Below the pieces are notes generated by a model. The model had not been told where the DNA came from, searched no databases, and saw nothing but the letters and a program-made list of their open reading frames with translations. This document shows positions 1-9,717 of a stretch of DNA of 64,000 nt, in pieces. How positions within the stretch are numbered: position 1 is the first letter of the stretch; every line of letters starts with the position of its first letter. The position numbers and the translations under genes are program-made. Source of the DNA: Mesaphorura yosii (Eukaryota; Arthropoda; Collembola; Poduromorpha; Tullbergiidae); NCBI GenBank assembly GCA_009869945.1, contig WIXG01000066.1, positions 124,001 through 188,000 of the forward strand, written 5' to 3'.

Positions 1-601
1 ACAGAGAAGGGGCTCCACCGGAAGTGGATACAGGAACGCGTGGCGCGGCTGCAGCCATTCTTGTTTACGCACATAAACAGCGTTATTGGAATTGCAAGAC
101 AGGGATTTATTCGTAAATGGTAAATTCGTGTTTAACTATGTTCATCAGTTACATACAATGGAATTAAAATAAAAATCCACCAACGGCTTGAGGGCTTGAA
201 GTGAGTACAAGAACGAGGTACTCATCAAATATAAAGGTCAATAGAAGAGAGACTGCAATCACCGGTTATCAGCAGCGTCTGCTCCTTTTTGCAGGATTTC
301 TTTTTTTTCCATCGCATCTTGAGCGTCCGTACATCGCATCGCCTTGTCTTGGTTGAACTCGCATAAATCCTCATCAACCAATGATGATCGTATTGTAAAG
401 AATCACTAGAGTTTTCTATGACCACGGCTATTGACATTTTTTGGCTTTGCTTCGGACAAAAGGCATTTGCGGACAGTTGGTCGACGACGACGGCCGAAAC
501 CGTCGTACTGCCAGACTCTGAGACCTTTTGTTCTGGTTGCAATTTGCGAATTAACATAAAAACACATTTCCAGGTTGTTTTGCGTACTACTTTATGCGAA
601 G
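1..601. other. Upstream intergenic region, possible 3' end of a previous gene
   Basis: No recognisable gene. Frame 1 is open on the + strand from the window edge to a stop at 121-123 and is followed by an AATAAA signal at 168-173, so the first 123 bases may be the end of an upstream + strand gene. The peptide was not recognised. The rest should hold the promoter and 5' UTR of the CHMP2 gene starting at 602. Confidence 0.25.
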
Positions 602-1499
602 ATGCCTTCGAAGTGGACGAACCCTTGGACATGGCTTTTTGGCAAGACTTTGACACCTGAGGAGATGCTGCGCAGGAACCAGCGTGCACTGAATAAAGTG
701 ATTCGAGATTTGGATCGGGAAAGAATGCGCATGGAGGGCGAAGAAGAGAAGCTGATCGTCAACATAAAAAAAATGGCGAAGGAGAATCAAAATGTAAGCT
801 TGTCATACTTATGCAACGATTTGACTACCTCTTTTTGTGATTTTGCATGCAGGACGCAGTTCTGATAATAGCCAAAAGCATTGTGCGGACCAGGATGTAC
901 ATCAAGAAGTTTATGCTGATGCGGGCCAACGTGCAAGCAGTGGCAATGAGAATCACAACCCTTCGGTCGCAAAATGCAGTCACGATGGCCATAATTGGAG
1001 TCACAAGGGCGATGGGAAACATGAACGTGTGTGTGCACGTTTAATTAACGACTTTCCTTGCGATCAAGAAGGTTGGAGTCCTTTTTCTGGTTCCAGGCAA
1101 TTGCAGCTGCCCGCAATTCAAAACATTTTACGCCAGTTTGAGCAGCAATCAGCAATAATGGACATGAAGGAAGAAATGATCGGCGAAGCGATTGACGACG
1201 CGATGGGTGAAGCCATTGACGAAGAGGAAGGGTAAAAAACCTGAAAATATTTAGTATTCAATCCTCACACTAAAGCTAAATTGAATTTTTGCAGTGACAC
1301 GATCGTCGCGCAAATCTTTGACGAATTGGGTCTGCAGCTGAAGGACCAGCTCTCAGAACTGCCACAAACTCAAAGTGGAATTCGGGACATTGACAAACAA
1401 AATGTGGCCTCCTTGCCGCGGCAAACGTCCACCTTGCCTCCAAAGAGCAACGTTGACAACGACCTACAAGCACGGCTGGATGATCTTCGTCGAAAGTAA
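602..1499 (+). CDS. CHMP2A: Charged multivesicular body protein 2a (ESCRT-III, Vps2)
   Basis: Core ESCRT-III subunit that polymerises on endosomal and other membranes and recruits the Vps4 ATPase. Four exons: 602-793, 853-1028, 1097-1231, 1295-1499, giving 235 residues, close to the usual 222. The start MPSKW precedes the conserved TPEEMLRRNQRAL helix. Further conserved blocks are the basic RTRMYIKKF helix, the LPAIQNILRQFE segment, IMDMKEEMIGEAIDDAMG, and a C-terminal MIT-interacting motif ending ARLDDLRRK, which binds the Vps4 MIT domain. The intron 2 junction is a phase-2 GT donor at 1029; a slightly later acceptor would give a product two or three residues shorter. A tandem paralog starts 345 bases downstream and keeps the same intron phases. 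Family identity is secure; exact splice ends are inferred. Confidence 0.9.
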
Positions 1500-1844
1500 A
1501 TTCAGATAGAAGCACAAATTAAACTACACTGCTCAAAACTTCCAAATTATGATTTGTGTCCGACAATTGCGCCTGTACGTCGTGCTTTGGCGTGATAGGA
1601 AATAAAATTCCAATCATTCGTTGAGCACTTCCTTAACAGTTACCGCCATTTGTTAATTTATTTGTTTGATAATTTTAAAATAGCAACAAACATTCCGACA
1701 GCCACAGGCGTGCGTTGGTCCTTCTAGCGTTCTCGCACTCGGATAAGAAGTTCCAACAAAATTCAAAAGCCAGAAACCAAATTTCCATTTTGAACTTATC
1801 ATATTTTACGGTTTAACTACTCTAAGCTCTAAGGGTTCCGTCGT
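1500..1844. other. Spacer between the tandem CHMP2 genes
   Basis: Presumed 3' UTR of the first CHMP2 gene and promoter of the second. AATAAA-like words occur near 1600. No other feature seen. Confidence 0.5.
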
Positions 1845-4271
1845 ATGAAGATGCCGTTAAACTGGAGGAATCCCAGGTCATGGCGCTATAGCCGGTGCTT
1901 GACTCCTGACGAGAAGCTGTGCAGAAACCAGCGTGCACTGAACAGAGCGATTCGTGAGCTGGATCAGGAACGAATGCGCATGGAGTGTGAGGAGCAGAAT
2001 CTGATTTCCAACATCAGGGAAATGGCGAGGCTGAATCGAAAGGCAAGCTTGCCATTGCATGTAATCTTCTAATCTGTAATCTGACGACGCATCAAACTTC
2101 TACTGTGTTCATCTTTTGATAGGATACAGTTCATATGCTTGCCCAGGACCTTGTTCGAACCAGAAAGTGTATCAAGAAATTTATGGAGATTCGGGCGAAT
2201 GCACAGGCAGTGGCGACGAAAATCACGACGATACGGTTGCAGAATGAAGTCTCGATGGCTATGAACGGAGTCACAAGTGCAATGCGCAGGATGAACTCGT
2301 ACGTAAGCAATAAATGCGTTAGGGCATTTCGTGATTTCATTCTAAAACTGCACTGGCGCGTGGCTGAGCTGAGCTACTGCTTGACCGCTCCGGATTCTAG
2401 ACAGTACCACGTCCCCGCAGTCCAGAACATTTTAGATGATTTCGAGCAGCAGTCGATGACGGCGGCGGCGGATGGGAAAGAAGAAACGGTTGACAATGCG
2501 CCGGTTGAGGCCAGTGATGACGAAGAAGCGTAAGTAATCCAAAAATTATCCAACATCAATCCCGATTGACATGCACCATTGAACTGAACGCTCTGAGCGC
2601 TGTATTTATTTTTGGTTCAGGGACGCCATGGTCGCACAAATTTATGATGAGCTGGGCCTGCAGAACGGCCAGCTGCCAGCACTGAGCGAAAGTCCAAGTT
2701 ACTGCGGGTCGCCAGAGTGCTGCCCACAAGAAACTGGAAGATCGGCATGGAGTCCAAGTTCAAGAAGAGGTAAAAGGCATGCACGTGAGTACGAAGATGA
2801 ATGTACACCGGAGCCATTGCCGCACCATTCGACCAGATCAGGACCGCCCGTGGCCACAACTGCTCAGCCTCGGTCAGTGAAATCTGTAGTTTCTATTACG
2901 AAGGCCTCGACGAAGCTACACCCCTGTACTTCGGTTACCAGACACCACCCGCATCCGCTGCAAGCTCAGCCATCGACCACCACGACAAAGAGTCACGGTA
3001 ACGGCCATGCTTCAGGATCAGCATCGGCACACTCCAGTACCAGGGCATCTGCGTCCTCAACGAACAATGCCACCACCATCCGGAAAGTGATACAGCAAGC
3101 TGCTCCAGCTGCTGGAGCCAAATCAGACCTTGTTGGTGCCCATGCCCAAACTAAACAGCAGCCAACGTCGACTCGACCAGGCTCCAAGAGAAGCATTACA
3201 ATCACACGGACTTCGACGACAACGGTACGTAAGCCTAGCAGGGATGGTAGGAGGCGGAGTAGAGAAGGAAGTGTAACCAGTGTGAAGCCGACCAAATCGA
3301 AGTCGCGGATATCACACAAACCGACAAAGTCAACGACGAGCGTCGTGGAAGATGACGAGCAGACGGACGGTAACCCCGAGGCTGAACTACTGGCGCCTGA
3401 AAGTGCAACGTGTGTGAAGTCAAGAATGTCAAGAAAGTCTTACAAGTCCAAATCAAAGCTAGACGTCCTGGAGGACGAAGAGCAGACGGACGGGGACGCC
3501 GAAGCCGAGCTGCTGACGTCTGAAAGTGCAACGTGTGTTAAGTCAAGAAAGTCTAAGATCAAATCAAAGATTGATGTCCTGCCGATGGATGGCGAAGCTG
3601 AGGCCGAGCTGCCGTTGCTCGAAAGTGTTTCTTTACATCATGGACGTGGAAGCGGTGGAGGCGGACGTGGTAGCCTAGAGGATGATGACTTCTCTAAGCC
3701 GAGAGCAGGTACAGGTACAGAGAAGTCTTCCGTGAAGTTGGTCGTGGGTACGAAATCCACCGTCCCATTAACATCCTCTGTGCTTCCAACAAGCAAGAGC
3801 CAAAGTAAAATGCCCAAAACATCCATCGCACCAACACGGACTTCGACGCGTACTGTAATCAAAGACGAAGACGAGACACATGCCGTGCAGAATACCGGCT
3901 CTCACCATGAGCTGTCTGGGGCGCCGACTTCCGATCACGACCATGGAGCCGAACAGTCCGCCAATGCCAAACCAACACGATCGCGCGTTCAGATAAGCAC
4001 ACCTATGCCTATGCCTGCGGCCGATGCAGCAGAAGCAGTCTTCCTTCACAAACTGCAGCCACGGTCACGCCCACGCCCACATCTGCCCAAACCTCAAACG
4101 ATCGACGTCGACGCAGACTGTCTGGCTCGATGCGGAGCCACAGCACAACCACATGTGCATGGACATCATGGAGGCCATGGAGTTCACCACGCTGTTAGAG
4201 GGACAGGAAAGTGTTGCTGTTGTTGCGGATGCGGATTGCTGAATTGTCCACACTACTATCACCAAGGTTGA
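1845..4271 (+). CDS. CHMP2 paralog with a roughly 530-residue novel C-terminal extension
   Basis: Tandem duplicate of the preceding CHMP2A. Exons 1845-2042, 2123-2298, 2401-2529, 2621-4271 give 717 residues. The first ~180 keep the ESCRT-III core (RNQRALNRAIRELDQERM, then LVRTRKCIKKF, then VPAVQNILDDFEQQ, then MVAQIYDELGLQ). The C-terminal ARLDDLRRK-type MIM seen in copy 1 is absent. Exon 4 instead stays open for 1.65 kb, encoding a Ser/Thr/Lys/Arg-rich tail with acidic-plus-basic repeats (3348-3632), a His-rich run and a terminal Cys cluster (GKCCCCCGCG). Intron 1 needs either a GC donor at 2043 (AAG|GCAAGC, matching the position in copy 1) or a GT donor at 2061; both keep frame. Intron 2 is 102 bases with no stop, so its retention would also be in frame. 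Met at 1851 is an equally good start. The core is confident; the tail is supported only by its long open frame. Confidence 0.7.
3348..3632 (+). repeat. Tandem repeat inside the CHMP2-like tail
   Basis: Two near-identical coding units, 3348-3470 and 3471-3581, plus a partial third at 3582-3632. Each begins with an acidic stretch (E-x-E-Q-T-D-G then EAELL), followed by ESATCVKSR, a Lys/Ser-rich basic patch and a D-V-L end. The unit alternates strongly acidic and strongly basic segments around a single Cys. In-frame spacing of the units argues that this reading frame is translated. Confidence 0.75.
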
Positions 4272-4586
4272 TCCAGAGTCACACGAGGGCAAGCGGATAC
4301 CGGCACCACGAAGTAATACTGTAATACATTGTAACTACTGTAAAATTACTGTAAGCATTGTTGTACTATATTATTCAGTCTTGGCGCCTGATCGTTTTAA
4401 TGAATTTGGTAATGTAGGATGGGCCAGTGAAATGAAGAAAAAGTCAATCAGAATGAAAGAAGAGGCCAAAGAAACCTCACAAAATTCAAAATGGCCAAAG
4501 TTATTTAATATTCGTCCTTTGCGTGCAACAAAATTAAAACAAACACTTTACAAATGTCAATAAATTCACGCCCAATTGCCTTCGAC
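4272..4586. other. Convergent 3' ends of CHMP2-like (+) and INTS10 (-)
   Basis: Holds the 3' UTRs of two converging genes. Repeated ACTGTAA-like words occur at about 4310-4360. No further gene seen. Confidence 0.5.
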
Positions 4587-7255
4587 CTAAGAACTTCCGC
4601 TAAAACACTTTAAAATGTCTGCTTTCTTCTGAGTAAGGAACTTTGCGATGACATCTTCCAATTTCTCCAACCCATTCTTAGCCATTTGCCGGACCATCGC
4701 CTCCCTGAATTCGTCCTTGGTGCCTTTGTTCACTCCGCGTGTCGCCATTCGTCGAGAGCTGCAAAAACAACCCGAAAAGCAGAAATAATTACTTTAGTTC
4801 GCTTAATAAGAGAAACTCCAAAACATACCTTGCAGCTTTGTTGGAAATTGAACTCGTCCCAAAGAAGTCCAACACAACACGACAAGCATCGTCATAAGAC
4901 ATCGACGCAAAATGTTCCAGGAAATCGGGCTCCAAAATGAACTCGTCAAAGAATGGGAAGTAGGAGAAACTGCCTTTCCGGTTAATTCTGTCGAAGACGT
5001 CGAGAAAGAGGAACTCGGCTGGCGGTGACGGCCATTCCAGTTGCAGCAGTGTCATGAGATGCCCGTAAGCATGGTCTTCATTCGCTATGGGCACCATATT
5101 GCTTCCGATGATTCGCTCGAAGCAGCGTATCAAAACATTCACAGCGTAGTAAATCAGCTCCGTACGGTTCTCGGATATGAAGTGAACTCGTCGCTGATTG
5201 ATGAAGTTGCCATGCGCGTCGAGTGAATAAATGTGGGCGTTGAAGAAACTAAAGTCCTCTCCTTTGACCGATGAGATAACAACAGGAGCGGCTTGACCTT
5301 GGCCATTTGTATTGCCAGCTCCTGCGCTTTTATCTGCGGGCTTCTTAGAATTCTCGGTGGCACGAGGTTGGTTTTGAATGATTTTTATTGCCTGCTCTGC
5401 CGCTTTCTGCAATTAATTTCATGCCCATTACAACTTTTCTTTCAAATGTCATTTTCTATCTAAGATATTGGATTTACCTGATAAAGTCCTGCAGAGCAAC
5501 ACAGCGAAGCCAGCCTCATAGGCGAGTACGATTGGGAGTCAATCTGCATCGGCGAGAAGTTGCTTCCGGTGTAGATGCCATAATCGGTAAGAAAATTTTG
5601 AAACACAGACCACTTGTGCAAGTTAAGTGACTTCATTGACATCAGTATATTTATGACCTCCGTCTCGATCGCGTCGCCCTTTGTCGAGTGAATCAGTGTC
5701 CAGATCTTGACTGCGGACTGGAAGCAATTGAGCAGAGGTGTCTGATTACTGCCGAGACACGGATCGTTTGAAACAGTTGTCAAAACTTTTGTCTGAGAAA
5801 AATCATGAATCGCAGATGTTGACTTCGGGCAAAATATTTCCACCAACTGAAGCCTTGAAACCTCGCCTGTGAAATGTCAATATGTACAATGAGCCTGTGT
5901 TAAATCACTGTACAGCTGATGTAATGGCAAATGACGCTTACCGAACTTTGATAGAGTTGATAGTTCGCTATATGTTGTGAGACAGGCGAGAAACGAAATT
6001 GCTGCCACGTACGCAATTTCAACTGGGTTGTGTTTGTGTTGAGTTTGGAACACCAGTTGAAGATTTTGACAAAGGGTCTGAACTCCACTTAAACTTGAAT
6101 TGTCCAATGTTTCGCTGAAGAAAGGACACAATCTCCACTGCAGCAGCTGCCCTACTCGATCGACAATTTTAAACACCTTATCCATCCTACCAAAATCAAA
6201 GAGCGCCATTAAAGAAAGTGAAGTGCATTGTAATGAGGAATGTAGAAAACTTTTTACCTTGTCACCACATTTTCAAGAATAATGTCACTTCGATGCACAC
6301 AAGCCGAACTTGGTGTAGCCGGTGTGCTAGGAATGTTTGTATCAGCGACTAAAACATAATACTCCACGCAAAGGTTCAGCAGCGTAAGCAATTTTGGTGA
6401 AGATCCTAGATTGCTATTCAATTGAAGTACAGCTGGGACTAATTCCACGACAAGCAACTTCCTGAATGTTGAGTACGCATCAGATTCGCACGAGAGCACG
6501 CTGAACAGCAAGTCCGCCTGCACCCATGCATAGAGTTGCAGAATTAATTTACGATCAACACCCACGCTAGATGCAAGCGACTTACTCCGTGCTGTTGAAC
6601 CGTTTCCGGATAAAGTTTGACAAGTAACAAGCTGCATTGACATTTTTCATCCAGTACAAGAGTGTTTTCCGACTTCTGCATTAAGATTTCCAGTTGTATA
6701 TCTGCGTAGTACCACCATCATAATGATAATATTCCTCTTGTGTTGTGGACGTGATTGTCTTTATCAGTGATCATACCTTTCGGAAGGCATGTGAAAATCT
6801 TGAGGAGGAATACTTGCTCCTCCGATTCCTTTCCTTTGGAGAAGTGATGTGTAAGTACAGCATTTGCCAGTTCGGTGGTTTCTTCTTCGATGTTCTTCAG
6901 GAACTTTCGAGCCCTGCAATCAGTGGTCAATTAAATCGAAATTGCGGTATCATACATTGTAATTCTCCATTAAACTTACAGCGACTCAAACGCAGCAGCA
7001 GCTCCTTCTGCATTTCCTTGCCTTTTCTCCAGGGAATAAGCTTCATACTGCAATCGCAATCAAGTTATTGATAGCTGAATTCCTTCAATCAAATCAATGC
7101 AATAGTGGTGGACACGGCCTTACATTTAGCTTGAAGTTGTTCGGAGCCAATGTTTTTCCCACGAGTAACCAAACTCTCGCTTCATTGACATCTGACACTT
7201 CGGCGGACTTGGCCTTATCCTGTAGATAATTAACATCATCCAAACCCAACTGCAT
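4587..7255 (-). CDS. INTS10: Integrator complex subunit 10
   Basis: Subunit of the nuclear Integrator complex, which cleaves and terminates RNA polymerase II transcripts such as snRNAs. Nine exons on the minus strand: 7255-7124, 7047-6980, 6913-6777, 6701-6586, 6517-6258, 6186-5942, 5866-5478, 5406-4829, 4758-4587, totalling 698 residues against about 710 in the human protein. Landmarks aligning with known INTS10 are YPETVQQHGV, RKLLVVELVPAVLQL, the AYGHLMTLLQLEWP stretch, FLEHFASM and the C-terminal TRGVNKGTKDEFREAM. The start MQLGLDDVNYLQ lines up with the human N terminus. An upstream Met at 7448, in frame through one extra splice, could add about 29 residues but more likely marks a 5' UTR exon. 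No catalytic motifs are expected; it is a helical-repeat scaffold. Confidence 0.88.
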
Positions 7256-7707
7256 ACTGCACAATTTTTTGCCTACGAAATATGATTCTGTCAGTCGTTA
7301 CTCGTTTTAGACCGTGAATCGATAAACCGATCTCACATCACACTAATTGCTCATGATTAAAACCCCTACCTAGTATTTGTGAAGTGCGTATGTATTCGAT
7401 TTTTGAACGAAAAAGCCGGCGCGGCTCCTCTGCATCGGTTGCAATCATTTGAGAGATGAGCGAGCGTTCGGGACATCTAAACAACATTACGTAACTTGTC
7501 CAGTAAATTAATTTATTCGCTTAGTCTCATCTTAATACAATTTTTAAGGTACCAAATCATCTAAATAGTGACACAATAGGAACTCATAAGGAACAATATT
7601 TTGCAAAAACAGAAATCAAAGGTGAACGCGACACGTTTATGGCCATAAACACGCCCGAACTGCTGGAACATTCGAAGGGCATGCCGACACTGGTAATGGC
7701 ATGAGTT
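7256..7707. other. INTS10 5' region and FKBP14 3' UTR
   Basis: Contains a possible non-coding first exon of INTS10 ending near 7380 and the 3' UTR of FKBP14. No separate gene seen. Confidence 0.4.
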
Positions 7708-8848
7708 TTACAACTCGTCATGCTTGGGCCCACGGAATTCTTCATGGGAGATGAAGCCGTCCTTATCCGCGTCCTCGTGCTTAAATATTTCTTCGAGCAT
7801 CTTCTCATGTTGTTCCCGAATCTTTGTCTTTTGCTCGTCTTCGTCGTCATCGCCTTCCTCTGCGTTTGCCTTTGCGATTTCGTCATTCATTGCGCCCATT
7901 CGCTTCTTCAAATACGAGCTTATCTGCAACGAGTATAATGCTAGATTACTAAGACTACCCGCTGCAGACTAATTTAACCAAGTCCAACCACAAGCTTGGC
8001 CATAACCATAATGGAGGTCAAACAAAGAAGCACAAGTTTATACGCGTACCTCATCTCTAGAAAGCTGACGGTCGCCATCTCCGTCAATCTCCTTGAAAAT
8101 GTTGACTGGTGGCGGCGCCTGTTCGATGCCCACCAATTCGGTATCAAAGTAAAGAGTTGCACCTGTGAAAAACGAAAGCACGCTAAATCATATCAGTGAC
8201 TCCTACATATTTGGCCACACTTCTGGCTGACCCCAGACAATAAATCACCTGGTGGAATAACGGCTCCTGCTCCTTTGTCTCCGTATCTGCAACGAAGGCA
8301 ATGAAATTTATTATACACTGCGTCGAAACTACGAAACTAACTCCAAACTCACCCCAAATGTGGTGGAATAGTAAGACGACGTTTCTCACCAACGCACATG
8401 TCCAGTAAGCCTTGGTCCCACCCTGCAGTACAATGTGCCATAATAATTCAAGGCCCAACTGAAACCATGAACCAATGTGTGTTGTTTGTCTCACCTTGAA
8501 CGACTTGACCGACCCCAACTTGGAATTTGAAGGGCTGGCCTCTGTCATAGCTGAAACGACACCACATTCAGCACATTAGTTTTCCAGATTAAGAACAGTC
8601 CGGAAATGAAGATGTTTTGCTTGTGCTCACCTGGAATCAAATTGGGTTCCGTCTTCCAGTGTGCCCTTGTAGTGCATGCTCAGCAGGTTACCCTTCGCCG
8701 ACTTTTCTTCGCACTCTTCCGGCTTCTCCAGGACCTCAATTCCTAATATTGGCAACTCAGTCTCAGTGTCAGTCTTCTCGTCATCGTCAGCGTGCACTAG
8801 AAAAACGGTTGCGGAAAGCACGAGTGCCAAAAATAAGTACTTGTTCAT
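7708..8848 (-). CDS. FKBP14: FKBP14-type ER peptidyl-prolyl cis-trans isomerase
   Basis: ER-lumen proline isomerase that assists folding, chiefly of collagen-like clients. Exons 8848-8631, 8550-8495, 8422-8353, 8286-8249, 8162-8050, 7923-7708 give 236 residues. The first ~20 residues form a signal peptide ([20 protein letters not shown]). The FKBP domain follows with the usual pocket residues: [15 protein letters not shown], the GWDQGL tryptophan and the TIPPHLGYG tyrosine. Two EF-hands come next, [12 protein letters not shown] and [13 protein letters not shown], and the protein ends in the ER-retrieval signal HDEL. Order and length match vertebrate FKBP14, with a somewhat longer acidic linker ([10 protein letters not shown]) before the last EF-hand. 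It is transcribed away from the IDE gene at 9718, so the two may share a promoter region. Confidence 0.93.
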
Positions 8849-9717
8849 CTTGGAATGTATCCAGTTCCGGGAGTCTCGATGCGTCGTCGAATGTGCCTTG
8901 CCGGTGCCACTGTAGGAGCTCTGTGTCTGGCCGTATGGTGTAACTCACTCTCGTTCAATTTCGTAGTTACAAGGTGCACGTGGAGCTAACCGTGCAGTAC
9001 TGTACAGGTGACACAATCACAAGTGTCTCGATTCGATTCTCAATTGGGTCTGGAGGATGACCTAATTGATATGAGATAACGATGCGGAGAGATTCACCGT
9101 GCTTGTCTGCTACGGGCTAGAAACTATTCATGCGCTAAACCCCGCCGGCCTTTGCTTTTCAAATCACACGTAGACTTTACCTGTGGAATTAGTGGAATGT
9201 TGAGTGAATCGAAATTCCTCGTTTGGGCTCATCGATCATATTCATATTAATGATTGCACTTCCACTAATGAACTAACTGTCAGTGTTTGTGTTAATTGAG
9301 TGCTAAGCGTAATCTCTTGTTTCGGTGCTTATCGCCTCGTAGTAAATCCCGGCAATTCCTGACATCGGTCTCCTGTAGTCGTGGTTGTGTTATCCGGCAT
9401 ATACAATCTTGTTAATGTCTTCTAAAATGGATGTTTAGCAACGTAAGAATCGCAACAATCAACTACGGTTGTTGCTCAAAGGTAACCAAAATCGATCGTT
9501 TGTATCGATAGGATATAGTGTATGATAAATCTAATGATAACAGGAAAATCCACGTTAATGGATGGAAATGGTGCAGATTGTTTTGATGATGTGCTGTTTT
9601 TATAATTTCATATAGCGAGCTTTTGGTGTTGCGGAATTTGAGCGAAGAAGGTTTCGTCAGTTTCGTGTCCCTAAGTCACATAGCGAAATTCACAGGCATT
9701 GGACAACGACTGCAGCA
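8849..9717. promoter_or_regulatory. Head-to-head promoter region between FKBP14 and IDE copy 1
   Basis: 869 bases separate two divergent start codons. No coding sequence is convincing here. A perfect TATCGATA palindrome lies at 9503-9510, on the IDE side. The remainder is presumed 5' UTRs and shared regulatory DNA. Confidence 0.5.
9503..9510. promoter_or_regulatory. DRE-like motif TATCGATA
   Basis: Exact match to the DNA-replication-related element bound by DREF in insects, a core-promoter motif of housekeeping genes. It lies 208 bases before the IDE start codon. Function is inferred only from the word and its position. Confidence 0.35.

Noticed and set aside
225..689. 154-codon minus-strand open frame overlapping the CHMP2 start
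   Set aside because: It lies antisense to a confidently identified first exon, has no splice or family support, and is Ser/Lys-rich in a shadow-like way.
2801..3001. Alternative + frame inside the CHMP2-like tail that looks protein-like
   Set aside because: The main frame is open for 1.65 kb and carries in-frame repeats, so the shorter frame is probably chance. A frameshifted transcript cannot be excluded.
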